From NCBI RefSeq assembly GCF_000482385.1, contig NZ_AXVD01000035.1, forward strand, positions 1-53,019: a stretch of DNA of 53,019 nt. The letters are read 5' to 3'. Position numbers and translations under genes: made by a program. Source of the DNA: Nocardia sp. CNY236. Its GTDB lineage: Bacteria > Actinomycetota > Actinomycetes > Mycobacteriales > Mycobacteriaceae. This document shows, piece after piece, positions 15,185 to 23,831 of the stretch; position 1 is the first letter of the stretch, and every line of letters starts with the position of its first letter. Under the pieces are notes generated by a model that made no database searches, was not told the DNA's origin, and was given only the letters and a program-made list of their open reading frames with translations.

Positions 15185-15644
15185 CGGACCCTGACCGTCA
15201 GGTGTGTTCCGGTGCATTGCTGTGTGCTGCGTGCGGTATCGGCATCGATCGGGTGTCCCTTTCCTGTTGTCGCGCAAGGTACTGCGTGGCCCTAGAGCAG
15301 AGTACAGTCGTGCACTGGCCGAGGTATGTCCGTCCGAAGTGATGATGTCACGGGGATGGTCGCCGGCCGGCGGGTTTTCGGGGTTCGGCACTCGGGCCAT
15401 ATCGGGGAGCTCGTCGCGAACCGACGCGGGCTCGCGCCCACCGAATTGCGCTCGACGACGGTGGCGGTGGATGGAGACAGGCGGGTAGCTACTCGGTAGC
15501 TGTTGGAGTCTGCCCGTGGAAAACTCGGTCGAATTGGCCGGCAATTCTGGTTTGACTACCAATTACCCGGGTAGTCGCCACCCTGTAGCTGATCGACCCG
15601 GACGGTGGGGGCCGGGGACATGCACTACAGGGCAGGAGCGCGTC
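15185..15644. other. Spacer with a stress-sigma promoter
   Basis: About 460 nt between the minus-strand small gene and the 55-aa gene. No gene is supported. It contains the sigma-B/F-type promoter listed separately and repeated GGTAGC-type motifs around 15480-15500. Confidence 0.5.
15550..15574 (+). promoter_or_regulatory. Sigma-B/F-type general-stress promoter
   Basis: GTTT (15550-15553), a 15-nt spacer, then GGGTAG (15569-15574), matching the GTTT-N15-17-GGGTAT consensus of mycobacterial SigF and streptomycete SigB at nine of ten positions. It would drive the 55-aa gene at 15645 and the PRC-barrel gene at 15886. Confidence 0.65.
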
Positions 15645-15812
15645 ATGCTTGATGTTTCCTACCGTCGATTGCTGCTCGACCAGGATACGCAGCGGCTGGA
15701 TATCAGCCGGTATCTGGCAGGTGAATCCACGCAGGAGCCGGCGCGACAGCAGTGCGGCACGCGGCGAGTTGCCGCCGGACTCGACGTGACCGATCCATCC
15801 ACAAGCGACTGA
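15645..15812 (+). CDS. Possible 55-aa protein, unknown
   Basis: Starts at ATG 15645 with AGGAG 8 nt upstream and 70 nt after the stress promoter. The protein begins MLDVSYRRLLLDQDTQRLDI and ends acidic. Nothing recognised. The ribosome site and promoter position are the evidence; codon use is neutral. Confidence 0.35.
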   Translation: MLDVSYRRLLLDQDTQRLDISRYLAGESTQEPARQQCGTRRVAAGLDVTDPSTSD

Positions 15813-15885
15813 CTCGCGGCTCAGCGCGGTGTCCAGCCGCGTTCTGTCGGGTTGCGCATCGCATCGAACGAACTGCGGAGGAACC

Positions 15886-16482
15886 ATGACCGAAATGCTG
15901 GAAACGCTCATCGGCAGCTCTGTTTACGATCCCGGCGGCGCCAAGATCGGCAAGGTCAAGCGGGTGTATGTCGACAACAACTCCGGAGTGCCCACCTGGG
16001 TCGCCGTATCCACCGGTCTGTTCAGTCCGGACGCGTTGGTCCCGCTGGTCGGAGCCGAACATTCCGCCGACTCGGCCACGCTGCAGGTGCAGGTCGAGAA
16101 GGACGCGGTGAAGGCCGCGCCGCAAGTGGACCGGGACGGACAGATCAGTCCGCAGGCCGAGCAGGAATTGTTCGATCACTACCAGATCGAGCCGGACGAT
16201 GGCATCGAGGACGACTACGACGACAGCGTCCTGATCGAGCAGACGGGGCGAGCCGATTCCGCGACCTCCACCCGGGAACGCTGGGACATCGGCGCTGAGC
16301 AAGAGGAAATCGGGGTCGCACGGATGCGCGCGTATCTGGAGAGGGGCGACGAGGCGCTCCAGACATCGTCGGGCGATGAGCGACTGCGGCTGCGCAATGA
16401 GGCGATCGCCGAGCAGTACGTGGCCGATCTCGGCGATCGTCTGACCGACGGGGCTCCCGACCCCGAGCGGCGCGGTCTCTGA
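15886..16482 (+). CDS. PRC-barrel domain stress protein
   Basis: 198 aa from ATG 15886 with CGGAGGAA upstream. Residues 5-75 form a PRC-barrel (IGSSVYDPGGAKIGKVKRVY; PTWVAVSTGLFSPDALVPLV). The rest is acidic, with EDDYDDS and a run of charged helix (RWDIGAEQEEIGVARMRAYL) resembling the start of a DUF2382-type stress domain that here stays short. PRC-barrel proteins of this type are general-stress proteins in actinobacteria, consistent with the sigma-B/F promoter upstream. Ends at a strong hairpin facing the PucR-like gene. Confidence 0.85.
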   Translation: MTEMLETLIGSSVYDPGGAKIGKVKRVYVDNNSGVPTWVAVSTGLFSPDALVPLVGAEHSADSATLQVQVEKDAVKAAPQVDRDGQISPQAEQELFDHYQIEPDDGIEDDYDDSVLIEQTGRADSATSTRERWDIGAEQEEIGVARMRAYLERGDEALQTSSGDERLRLRNEAIAEQYVADLGDRLTDGAPDPERRGL

Positions 16483-16496
16483 TCGCAAGACCGGAC

Positions 16497-16527
16497 CAGG
16501 CGCGCTGGATTCTGGCCAGCGCGCCTG
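16497..16527. terminator. Bidirectional hairpin terminator
   Basis: CAGGCGCGCTGG pairs perfectly with CCAGCGCGCCTG (12 bp) over a 7-nt loop, between the convergent PRC-barrel and PucR-like genes. No U-tract, as is usual in high-GC actinobacteria. Confidence 0.75.
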
Positions 16528-16606
16528 ATGCGTTCGGATCGGGGCCAATCGCGTTTCCCTCGGGCCGAGAGTGACCCTGGTGGGCGGGGGTCGCTCCCTG
16601 GACCGG

Positions 16607-17449
16607 TCAGGTCGGCTGGTCCACCAACGCCAGGAACTGCCACGCTCGTGTGGCGGCCTGCAGGTTGAATCGGGTGTCGACATCACGCAGATCGAACCCG
16701 GTGAGCTCACGGATACGCCCCAGTCGGTAGCGCAGGGTGCTGCGATGGATGTGCAGAGCTGCCGCCGAGTCGTCGTAGTTGCCGCCGCATTCGAGATATC
16801 GGCTCAACGTGCACACCAGGTTCGCGCGGCGGTCGCGGTCGTAGTCGAGTAGGACGCCGAGCCAGCTGCGCACGAATTGCTGTGCCTGGCCATTCGCCTG
16901 CGCAGCGTCGACCAAGCGATAGAAACCCAGTCCGTCGGATGCGATCGGCACGCCCGGGGCCCCTGAACGCAGCTCCACGTCGGTTGTCGCGGTCCGTTCG
17001 CGCGGCACGGCGTTCGCGAGTGCGGCTCCAGCGAGCTGGGTGAGCATTGTCAGCAGGAAGATCTCCTCCTGCGTGGGTTCGTGTTCGGCAGCGACGATCA
17101 GCGTGCCCACCGTTTCCGACCCGTTGTTCACGGGCAGGGACCATCCCCAGTGCCAGTCGGGAAGACGCAGGCGTCCTTCGCCGTGGTGCACGCGCAGGTG
17201 GGTCTCGAGATCGGCTGGCGGCGAGGGGATCCGCGGACACGGCAGACCGGCGCCATCGACCCAGCGGTAGCAGGCCAGCGTGTGGCAACATCCGATACTC
17301 GGCACCGACTCTGCGGCGATCCGCAGAACATCCGACTCCGCGCGTGCTGCGAAGAACCGGACCGAAATGGCACCGATGGCGCGCAACGCCGACGCCGAGA
17401 AGGGCGCCAGCGTGGTGTCCAGATCCGAACGCAACACGTGCTGGTTCAT
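16607..17449 (-). CDS. PucR-type regulator with GAF-like sensor
   Basis: 280 aa from ATG 17449. The C-terminal 60 residues are a PucR-type HTH (YLECGGNYDDSAAALHIHRS, then TLRYRLGRIRELTGFDLRD), nearly family consensus. Residues 20-150 resemble a GAF domain (IGAISVRFFAARAESDVL; GTLIVAAEHEPTQEE). It probably binds DNA in response to a small ligand; the target is unknown. It is separate from its neighbours, with about 150 nt to the K+ channel gene upstream. Confidence 0.9.
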   Translation of the reverse strand: MNQHVLRSDLDTTLAPFSASALRAIGAISVRFFAARAESDVLRIAAESVPSIGCCHTLACYRWVDGAGLPCPRIPSPPADLETHLRVHHGEGRLRLPDWHWGWSLPVNNGSETVGTLIVAAEHEPTQEEIFLLTMLTQLAGAALANAVPRERTATTDVELRSGAPGVPIASDGLGFYRLVDAAQANGQAQQFVRSWLGVLLDYDRDRRANLVCTLSRYLECGGNYDDSAAALHIHRSTLRYRLGRIRELTGFDLRDVDTRFNLQAATRAWQFLALVDQPT

Positions 17450-17596
17450 GAGCTCCGATCGCCTGCCGACGCACTGCCGCGGGCATGATTCTCGACGCTA
17501 CACCGGCTCCCGCGGCGCGCGCAGGGGGTTGGCGCCGCGGGAGGTCTCGGTCGTGTAGCTGGTCGCAGGCTATCGCCGGGGACGGTATCGTCGTGG

Positions 17597-18694
17597 TCAG
17601 CAGTGCTGTCGTCGAGCGGCGTCGGACCGGCTCAGGGCCAGATGGATCTGCTCGTCGCTCAGGCGTCGTGGCGCGATGTAGTACAGGATGCTGCCCGGGG
17701 CCAGTGTCGTGCGCCAGTCCGGATTGACCATGAGCTGCCCGCCCGATCGGGCGGCGAGCACGGTCGCCGCATACTGTTGTCCGAGTGCGGTCTGGCACTG
17801 CTCGACCACTACCGGGCCGATGGCCTCCGGCAGTGCCACCGAGTAGGTGTTGGCGCCACCGTGGGTCATCAGTTCGGCGTAGACCTCGGTGATGCCGGGC
17901 GAGGTCAATTCCTCGGTGATCATGCGTGGTGAATGCCACTGTACGGCTCGTATTCCGCTGTCCACGTACCGGACCATGTCGGCCCGGTCCAGGTCACGCA
18001 GCGCGACCACGGTGTGTGCCCGGTCGTTGAGGTGGGCGACCAGCACGGCGATCGCCAATGCCTCGTTGTCGTCGCGCGCGTCCACCAGCACCGTGTCGGC
18101 CCGGTGCACGCCGGCGCGCCGAAGCACGCTCTCGTCGGTCAGTTCGCCACGCACGAAGTCCAGCTTTTGCTCTGGCATCGGATGTGTCATGGTGTCGCTC
18201 CAGGCGCACAACACGAGCGTGCGGCCCCCCTCTGCGGTGAGCTCACCGACGATGCGTTCGGTTCGCCCCGGGCAGTAGCCGAGCACTACCGTGTGCTTCG
18301 CGGCGGAGCTCGTGATCGTTCCTTGCATGCGTCGTCCTTTCGCGTCCGCCATGACCGCTGTCAGTTTGGTGAACACCGTTGTCATGGTCGCGATGCCGCC
18401 GATGATCACGTAGCAGCCCACTACGTGACCCATTCCGGTCTGCGGGTAGAGGTCGCCGTATCCCACGGTGGACGCGGTGACGACGAAGTACCACCAGTAG
18501 TTGGCCGGCTGTACCAGGGGGCTGCCGGCGGGTTCGGTTATAGCCAATAGGGGCCAACTGGTGAAGAAGACAAAGGCTGCCACCACCATCGGCGTTGCCC
18601 ACCGTCGAAGCAGGGCCGGTAAGCCCAGGCGGGCGAACAACCGGGACAGAACAAACAGCACTTTTCTTCCTTGGATCGACTGGGTCCCCACCAT
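17597..18694 (-). CDS. Potassium channel with RCK/TrkA-N domain
   Basis: 365 aa from ATG 18694 (the frame stays open upstream to 18808). A first membrane helix lies at about 33-52 and the selectivity filter TVGYGD at 76-81. The second helix (VVGCYVIIGGIATMTTVF) ends near 108, and a cytoplasmic TrkA-N/RCK domain follows (HTVVLGYCPGRTERIVGEL). This is the Kch/MthK two-helix channel type; the nucleotide-binding loop is a GYCPGR variant, not GxGxxG. It should conduct K+ across the inner membrane. The gene is divergent from a TetR regulator, with the TetR palindrome in the spacer. Confidence 0.9.
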   Translation of the reverse strand: MVGTQSIQGRKVLFVLSRLFARLGLPALLRRWATPMVVAAFVFFTSWPLLAITEPAGSPLVQPANYWWYFVVTASTVGYGDLYPQTGMGHVVGCYVIIGGIATMTTVFTKLTAVMADAKGRRMQGTITSSAAKHTVVLGYCPGRTERIVGELTAEGGRTLVLCAWSDTMTHPMPEQKLDFVRGELTDESVLRRAGVHRADTVLVDARDDNEALAIAVLVAHLNDRAHTVVALRDLDRADMVRYVDSGIRAVQWHSPRMITEELTSPGITEVYAELMTHGGANTYSVALPEAIGPVVVEQCQTALGQQYAATVLAARSGGQLMVNPDWRTTLAPGSILYYIAPRRLSDEQIHLALSRSDAARRQHC

Positions 18695-18806
18695 AGGCGG
18701 TCGTCTTGCAGGCACAGATGGCGCCGTATCGGCCGCTGTTTCGGTGCGACACCCGGTCTCGCCACGGCCCTGCGCGTGGATGGGATGGGTCGACCGGCCC
18801 GACGGC

Positions 18807-18847
18807 ATCCATCATTGTTTCAATCAATGATTGAAACAATGATGGAT
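18807..18847. promoter_or_regulatory. 41-bp palindrome, likely TetR operator
   Basis: Two perfectly complementary 20-bp arms (ATCCATCATTGTTTCAATCA, 18807-18826, and its complement 18828-18847) flank one central base. The core TTTCAATCA-n-TGATTGAAA is of the kind bound by TetR dimers. It ends 20 nt before the TetR start and lies about 110 bp upstream of the K+ channel start, so it can control both. Confidence 0.75.
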
Positions 18848-18867
18848 CTCGTGGTTCACTGGATTGC

Positions 18868-19506
18868 GTGAAGCAGGACGTCTCGGCAGTGAAGGCCCCG
18901 GCGGTGAAGGTCCCGGCGGTGAGGAATTCATCGGCAGCGCCCGCGGATACCCGCGAGCGGCTGCTGGTCGCGGCGGAACAGCTGTTGTCGACCGAGCGCT
19001 ACGACGGCGTCTCGGTCCGCGGGATCTGTGCGCAGGCCGGGGTCAACCCTGCTGCCGTGCACTACCACTTCGGATCGAAACAAGCTCTGGTGGTAGCGCT
19101 CCTCGAAGATCGACTCGGCCCGTTGTGGGCTGCGCGACTGGCTGCGGTGACCGCCGAACACGGTTCGGTTCTCACGGTGGTCGACGCCGTCATCGCACCG
19201 TTCGTGGAGTTGTCGACCGATCCCGTCGGCCGTGTGCACCTGCAGTTGTTGGCTCAGCTGATCTTGGGCCGGCATCGGATGGAGTGGACCCAGCGATGGT
19301 TCCGGATCGATTCGTGGGTCGACCTACTGCCGGTGGGCGGTGAAGGCGATAGCCGCCGCCGATGGATGTTGGCATTCGACCTGATCATCATGCGGTTCGC
19401 GGCGGCCGCGATCGAGGAAAGAGACCTGTCCGAGCAGGCGGTCGATGCGCTACGCGACTTCGTCGTGGCCGGGTTGACCGCTACGTCGACGGAGAGTGGA
19501 CGATGA
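18868..19506 (+). CDS. TetR-family regulator
   Basis: 212 aa from GTG 18868. After a low-complexity N-terminus with a repeated VKAPAVKVPAV, the TetR HTH spans residues 28-75 (TRERLLVAAEQLLSTERYDG; AGVNPAAVHYHFGSKQALV), almost consensus. The C-terminal domain is helical and probably binds a ligand. It is coupled to the downstream flavin oxidoreductase by an ATGA overlap, so its inducer is likely an electrophilic or quinone-like compound; this is inferred from context. Confidence 0.93.
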   Translation: MKQDVSAVKAPAVKVPAVRNSSAAPADTRERLLVAAEQLLSTERYDGVSVRGICAQAGVNPAAVHYHFGSKQALVVALLEDRLGPLWAARLAAVTAEHGSVLTVVDAVIAPFVELSTDPVGRVHLQLLAQLILGRHRMEWTQRWFRIDSWVDLLPVGGEGDSRRRWMLAFDLIIMRFAAAAIEERDLSEQAVDALRDFVVAGLTATSTESGR

Positions 19507-20714
19507 ACAAGGATGTATTCGCTCCTGCCGCATTGGGTCCGATCACTCTGCGTAACAAAGTGATCAAGGCCGCAACCTTCGAGGGTCGCACGCCGCATGC
19601 GGTGGCCACCGACGAGTTGATCGCATTTCATCGGCAGGTGGCGGCGGGTGGAGTGGCCATGACGACCGTCGCGTATTGCGCCGTTGCGCCCGGTGGTCGC
19701 ACCGACCGGCATCAACTCTGGATGCGGCCAGAGGCCGTGCCCGGCCTACGGAAGCTGACCGATGCCGTCCATGCCGAGGGAGCTGCGGCCTGCGCCCAGA
19801 TCGGCCACGCCGGGCCGGTCGCCAATGCTGCCTCCAACGGTGTCCCGGCGCTGGCGCCGAGCCGGATGTTCAACCCGCTGGGCATGCGTCCGGCAAAAGT
19901 ACCCGACGAGTCGGAGATTCGGCAGATAGTCGCGGCACACGCCGAGGCGGCGCGGTTGGCCGAACATTCCGGATTCGACGCGGTCGAAATTCATTTCGGC
20001 CACAACTATCTGGTGAGTTCGTTTCTGAGCCCACGGTTGAATCGACGCACCGACCGCTACGGTGGTTCGACGCGCAATCGGGCGCGTATGGCTCGCGAAA
20101 TTGCCTGCGCAGTGCGGGAAGCCGTGGGGGATCGGCTCGCGGTCACCGTGAAGTTGAACATGGAGGACGGCGTCCGGCGCGGATTGACCGTCCCGGAATC
20201 GCTGCAGGTGGCCGCATGGCTCGAAGCAGATGGCGCGTGCGATGCCCTCGAGTTGACCGCCGGCAGTTCTCTGTTGAATCCGATGCTGCTGTTTCACGGC
20301 GATGCACCACGGCGAGAATTCGCCGACGTGCTTCCGGTCCCTGCCCGATGGGCCTTCCGGGTTGTCGGTCGGGCGTTTCTGAAGCACTATCCCTATCGGG
20401 ATCTCTACCTGCTCGAGCAGGCTCGCCAGTTTCGTCGTGAGTTGTCGATGCCGCTGATCCTGCTGGGCGGCGTGACCGATGTGGACGCGATGCGGTTGGC
20501 CATGGTCGAAGGCTTCGACTTCGTCGCCATGGGCCGTGCGCTGCTGCGCGAGCCGGATCTCCTGCTCCGTATTCGGTCCAACCCCGCAACCCGGTCGGCG
20601 TGTGTGCACTGCAACAAGTGCATGCCCACCATCTACAGCGCGACCCGATGCGTCTATCGGCCCGAGCAGCCGGGCGAGCCGATTCCACTGTCGCCACCGG
20701 CGACCCGGACGTAG
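19503..20714 (+). CDS. NADH:flavin oxidoreductase (old yellow enzyme family)
   Basis: 403 aa from ATG 19503. OYE-fold TIM barrel with FMN contacts: FAPAALGPITLRNKVIKAAT at the N-terminus, AQIGHAGPVANA, then FDAVEIHFGHNYLVSSFLSP and LNRRTDRYGGSTRNRARM. ILLGGVTDVDAMRLAMVEGF and FVAMGRALLREPDL bind phosphate. CVHCNKCMP near the end is the cysteine block seen in 2,4-dienoyl-CoA-reductase-like members, but the long FAD/NADH C-terminal half is missing. Ene-reductase type activity is likely; the substrate is unknown. Confidence 0.93.
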   Translation: MNKDVFAPAALGPITLRNKVIKAATFEGRTPHAVATDELIAFHRQVAAGGVAMTTVAYCAVAPGGRTDRHQLWMRPEAVPGLRKLTDAVHAEGAAACAQIGHAGPVANAASNGVPALAPSRMFNPLGMRPAKVPDESEIRQIVAAHAEAARLAEHSGFDAVEIHFGHNYLVSSFLSPRLNRRTDRYGGSTRNRARMAREIACAVREAVGDRLAVTVKLNMEDGVRRGLTVPESLQVAAWLEADGACDALELTAGSSLLNPMLLFHGDAPRREFADVLPVPARWAFRVVGRAFLKHYPYRDLYLLEQARQFRRELSMPLILLGGVTDVDAMRLAMVEGFDFVAMGRALLREPDLLLRIRSNPATRSACVHCNKCMPTIYSATRCVYRPEQPGEPIPLSPPATRT

Positions 20715-20855
20715 CAGCGTGCGCTCGATCGCAGTGGGATGCGCTGTGGGTGTCGGGGTGAACCCTGATCTTCCCCCGATTTCACGTCGCGTCGGCTGAC
20801 CTTTGTCGGATCGAGTGTCATGCTCGAAGGGCACACGAACCTCGGGAGGTATGAC

Positions 20856-21029
20856 ATGGTGTGGAAGATCATCGGCATCGTCGCGGTCGTCTGGATCGCG
20901 CTGGCCGCAATCGGTGCGTTGATCAAGGGATTGTTCCCGATCCTGGTGATCTCCGCAATCGTGTTCGGACTGTATCTGCTCTACAAGGCGATGGCGGGCT
21001 CGGACAACTCGACGGTGAGCAAGCTGTGA
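20856..21029 (+). CDS. Small membrane protein
   Basis: 57 aa from ATG 20856 with GGGAGGT upstream. Almost the entire protein is two hydrophobic segments (KIIGIVAVVWIALAAIGALI and FPILVISAIVFGLYLLYKAM) with a short polar tail (GSDNSTVSKL). No domain recognised; the size and layout fit short actinobacterial two-helix membrane proteins. It precedes the glycosyltransferase gene but is separated from it by a 144-nt gap. Confidence 0.75.
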   Translation: MVWKIIGIVAVVWIALAAIGALIKGLFPILVISAIVFGLYLLYKAMAGSDNSTVSKL

Positions 21030-21173
21030 CCACAGCCCCGGCTGTGCAGCGAGCAGACCTGGCGCAATAGCGGACGCCCACGATCGGCACGATGCCCACG
21101 GCGCGGCAGAACATCGCCACGCTCTACCCGGAGCATGCGCGATGTAGCGGCGGCCGTGTGGCAGGCTGAGCGG

Positions 21174-22331
21174 ATGCGAGTAGCCGTTGTCGCAGGACCC
21201 GATCCGGGGCATGCGTTCCCAGCTATCGCGTTGTGCCTGCGCTTCCTGGCAGCCGGGGACCATCCAGTGCTGTTCACCGGCCCGCGGTGGCTCGACGCGG
21301 CCAGTGCGGCCGGAATCGAGGTGTGCCGGCTCGAAGGCCTGGCGCCACGGGCGATCGACGACGACGCCGACGCCGGCGCGCGTATTCACGAAAGAGCCGC
21401 GTACATCTCCACCGAGATCCTGCCGTCGCTGCGTGCCACGATGCCGGATCTCGTGGTGTCCGATGTGCTGACCGCCGGTGGCGGAATGGCCGCGGAGCGA
21501 CTCGGCGTCCCATGGGTGGAGCTGTCGCCGCATCCGCTGTACCTGCCGTCGAAGGCGTTGCCGCCGATCGGTAGCGGACTCGCTCCAGGCGAAGGGTTGC
21601 GGGGGCGGATGCGCGACAGCGTCTTGCGCACTCTGACCGCCCGCGCCATTCGACACGGTCGTCACCAGCGCGAGCGTGCCCGCGAAAGTGTCGGCTTGCC
21701 GGCCACCGACCCGGGCCCTGCTGCCCGCTTGATCGCCACCTTGCCCGCGCTCGAGGTGCCGCGCCCGGACTGGCCGGAGTCGACACACCTCATCGGTCCG
21801 TTGCTATGGGAGCCGACCGACGCAGTCCTGGACCTCCCGCCCGGTGATGGACCGCTGGTCATGGTCGCCCCTTCGACCGCACACACGGGCGTCGCGGGCA
21901 TGGTCGAAACCGTCCTGGACGCCCTGGACGGGACCGGCGTGCGTGTGGCGATTTCGATGCTGGACACACCGCCCGCCACATTGCCCGTGTGGGCGAGCGC
22001 GGGACTGGGGCGTCAGGACGAATTGTTGGCGCACGCCTCGGTGGTCGTCGGCGGGGGCGGGCACGGTCTGCTCGCCAAATCGTTGTCCGCCGGTGTTCCG
22101 ATCGTCACTGTTCCCGGTGGAGGCGACCAGTGGGAGCTGGCCAATCGCGCCGCGCGTCAAGGCAGTTCCATCGTCGTGCGTCCGTTGTCGCCCGACGTAC
22201 TACGGGCCGCGGTCGAGAAAATCCTCGCAGATCCGCGCTATGCATCGCACGCGGCGATGGCCGCTGTACCGACCACGTTTCCCGATCCCACCGCGCTGTG
22301 CCGTCGTCTCCTGCAACCCAGTCACTCGTGA
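21174..22331 (+). CDS. Glycosyltransferase (GT1/MGT-like)
   Basis: 385 aa from ATG 21174. The N-terminus MRVAVVAGPDPGHAFPAIAL is the acceptor-domain strand-loop of GT1 enzymes. Residues about 290-330 (ASVVVGGGGHGLLAKSLSAG then VPIVTVPGGGDQWELANRAA) form the nucleotide-sugar-binding motif with the HG/GGDQ elements. It corresponds by position to Rv2739c of M. tuberculosis, upstream of the DUF3046 gene and recA. Acceptor and sugar are unknown. Confidence 0.9.
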   Translation: MRVAVVAGPDPGHAFPAIALCLRFLAAGDHPVLFTGPRWLDAASAAGIEVCRLEGLAPRAIDDDADAGARIHERAAYISTEILPSLRATMPDLVVSDVLTAGGGMAAERLGVPWVELSPHPLYLPSKALPPIGSGLAPGEGLRGRMRDSVLRTLTARAIRHGRHQRERARESVGLPATDPGPAARLIATLPALEVPRPDWPESTHLIGPLLWEPTDAVLDLPPGDGPLVMVAPSTAHTGVAGMVETVLDALDGTGVRVAISMLDTPPATLPVWASAGLGRQDELLAHASVVVGGGGHGLLAKSLSAGVPIVTVPGGGDQWELANRAARQGSSIVVRPLSPDVLRAAVEKILADPRYASHAAMAAVPTTFPDPTALCRRLLQPSHS

Positions 22332-22400
22332 GCGTATGCGCGAGTCGGCGGCGTGGTCCGCCGACCCCGACAGCGGTGCGGGGAGAGTAGATTCGGCCCG

Positions 22401-22595
22401 GTGCGGTTGACCGAGTTTCAGGAACTGTTGCACACCGAGTTCGGCGTACTCCGCGGCGATGCGCTGCTGGCCGACCACGTGATACCCGCGTTGGGTGGGC
22501 GCACCGGCGCCGATGCGATCGAGGCGGGAGTCGATCCCCGAGACGTGTGGCGTGCGCTGTGTGCGGAGTTCGACGTGCCCAAGGCGCGCTGGTGA
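22401..22595 (+). CDS. DUF3046 protein
   Basis: 64 aa from GTG 22401. The whole protein (RLTEFQELLHTEFGVLRGDA; RTGADAIEAGVDPRDVWRAL, ending FDVPKARW) matches DUF3046, a short actinobacterial family found just before recA, as Rv2738c in M. tuberculosis. Function is unknown. The position is conserved, although here three extra genes lie between it and recA. Confidence 0.93.
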   Translation: MRLTEFQELLHTEFGVLRGDALLADHVIPALGGRTGADAIEAGVDPRDVWRALCAEFDVPKARW

Positions 22596-22675
22596 GTGCG
22601 TTCGGTCGGCTCGTTGTCGGGTTCGACGAGCGCCGCCGAACCTAGTCGCGCCGGGAAGTGTCCGGCGGACGAGCG

Positions 22676-23224
22676 TCACACCTTTCGCGCGTAATGTCGG
22701 GCCGCCTTGGTGCGGTTGCCGCAGGTCGCCATCGAGTGCCAGCGTCGGGTCCCGTTCTTCGAGGTGTCGTAGAAGAACAGCGTGCACTCCGGGTGCGCGC
22801 ACTGTCGGATCCGGTCGGGCGCCGCGACCATCAGTCGTAGCAGGTCATCTGCTGCCAGCCAGGCGGGCAGCCAGGATCGTTCGGGGACGTCCGGATGGTC
22901 GGCGGGTCCGGATTCGGTGAGTTCACGTCGTATTCTGCCGTGCTCGAGCACGGTGTTGAGCCCGCTGTGACGGGTATGCACGACGACGTCGTAGATGGCT
23001 GCGCGGGCGACGAGCAGTGCGGTCAGAGTGGCTGCGTCGGCGACCGCGCGGTCGCCGAGGCCCGCCGAGGTCAGCCAGATGCGCAGCCCCGCCACATCCG
23101 TGAGCAGATCGTGTGGCCCGTGCTCGCTCCACCTCGTGTTCAGCAGGTCGAGCGCCAGGGGCTCCCCGAGGTGAGGGCGTGGATCGGACATGCCCGAGGG
23201 TATCGAGACTCCACTCCAGTCCAT
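22676..23224 (-). CDS. CGNR zinc-finger (ABATE-type) regulator
   Basis: 182 aa from ATG 23224, with GGGGTGG upstream; ATG 23191 is an alternative. The C-terminal CGNR zinc finger is complete (CAHPECTLFFYDTSKNGTRR, then ATCGNRTKAARHYARK), with four cysteines as zinc ligands. The N-terminal ~120 residues (EPLALDLLNTRWSEHGPHDL; LPAWLAADDLLRLM) are the ABATE stress-sensing domain. Likely a transcription regulator of the divergent VOC/PNPOx genes, starting 117 nt away. Confidence 0.92.
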   Translation of the reverse strand: MDWSGVSIPSGMSDPRPHLGEPLALDLLNTRWSEHGPHDLLTDVAGLRIWLTSAGLGDRAVADAATLTALLVARAAIYDVVVHTRHSGLNTVLEHGRIRRELTESGPADHPDVPERSWLPAWLAADDLLRLMVAAPDRIRQCAHPECTLFFYDTSKNGTRRWHSMATCGNRTKAARHYARKV

Positions 23225-23265
23225 TGCAGCCACCCCTGTGTAACTACTCAATTCGATTTCAATGG

Positions 23266-23294
23266 TTGACGAGGTTCGCTGTCATCGCTATGTT
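23266..23294 (+). promoter_or_regulatory. Promoter of the VOC gene
   Basis: TTGACG, 17-nt spacer, TATGTT, a good sigma-70-type match, about 48 bp before the VOC start codon. The spacer between the divergent genes is A/T-rich. Confidence 0.65.
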
Positions 23295-23341
23295 CTAACT
23301 GTCAAACATCAAATAAAAGGTTAACCCTCGAGGGAGAAGTC

Positions 23342-23803
23342 ATGATCTCGGTCGCCACGCCCCGATTCGATACCGGCCACATCGGCTTGAACGTCTCCGA
23401 TCTGGATCGCTCGGTAGATTTCTACTGTCGCGTGCTGGGCTTCCAGCAGCTCGCCGCGAGCGTCGGCGCCGAACGCCGATGGGCGTTCTTGGGCACGGGT
23501 GACGAACCCGTCATCACGCTGTGGGAACAGAGCGCAGGTGTGTTCTCTGCCGAGACGCCTGGTTTGCACCATCTCTCGTTCCGGGTCGACAGCATCGATC
23601 AGGTGCGTGCGGTGGAACTGGCCTTGCGCGAGTTGTCGGTCACCTTCGCCTACGACGGAGTGGTCGCCCACGGTGAGGGCGCGGCTTCCGGTGGGATCTT
23701 CTTCAGCGATCCGGATGGAATTCGGCTCGAGATCTACGCACCCCGTGGCGCCGAGTCCGCTCCCGCTCCCAGTGGGGTCGCGCCCACGTGTGGATTCTTC
23801 TGA
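23342..23803 (+). CDS. VOC/glyoxalase-superfamily protein
   Basis: 153 aa from ATG 23342 with GAGGGAGAA upstream. Two beta-alpha-beta-beta-beta modules: GHIGLNVSDLDRSVDFYCRV and LGF form module one; HHLSFRVDSIDQVRAVELAL and SDPDGIRLEIYAP form module two. The His/Glu metal ligands (H in GHIGL, H in HHLSF, E in LEIYAP) are present, so a divalent-metal site is likely. The family covers glyoxalases, dioxygenases and resistance proteins; no specific member can be named. Followed 28 nt later by the PNPOx-like gene. Confidence 0.92.
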   Translation: MISVATPRFDTGHIGLNVSDLDRSVDFYCRVLGFQQLAASVGAERRWAFLGTGDEPVITLWEQSAGVFSAETPGLHHLSFRVDSIDQVRAVELALRELSVTFAYDGVVAHGEGAASGGIFFSDPDGIRLEIYAPRGAESAPAPSGVAPTCGFF

Positions 23804-23831
23804 TCGTCTCGGTGGTGACCAGGAGATCGTG

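Noticed and set aside
15516..15560. Duplicate of the start of the 88-aa gene (ENSVELAG versus ENTIELAQ)
   Set aside because: Similarity covers only about eight residues and does not extend, so chance is as likely as a remnant.
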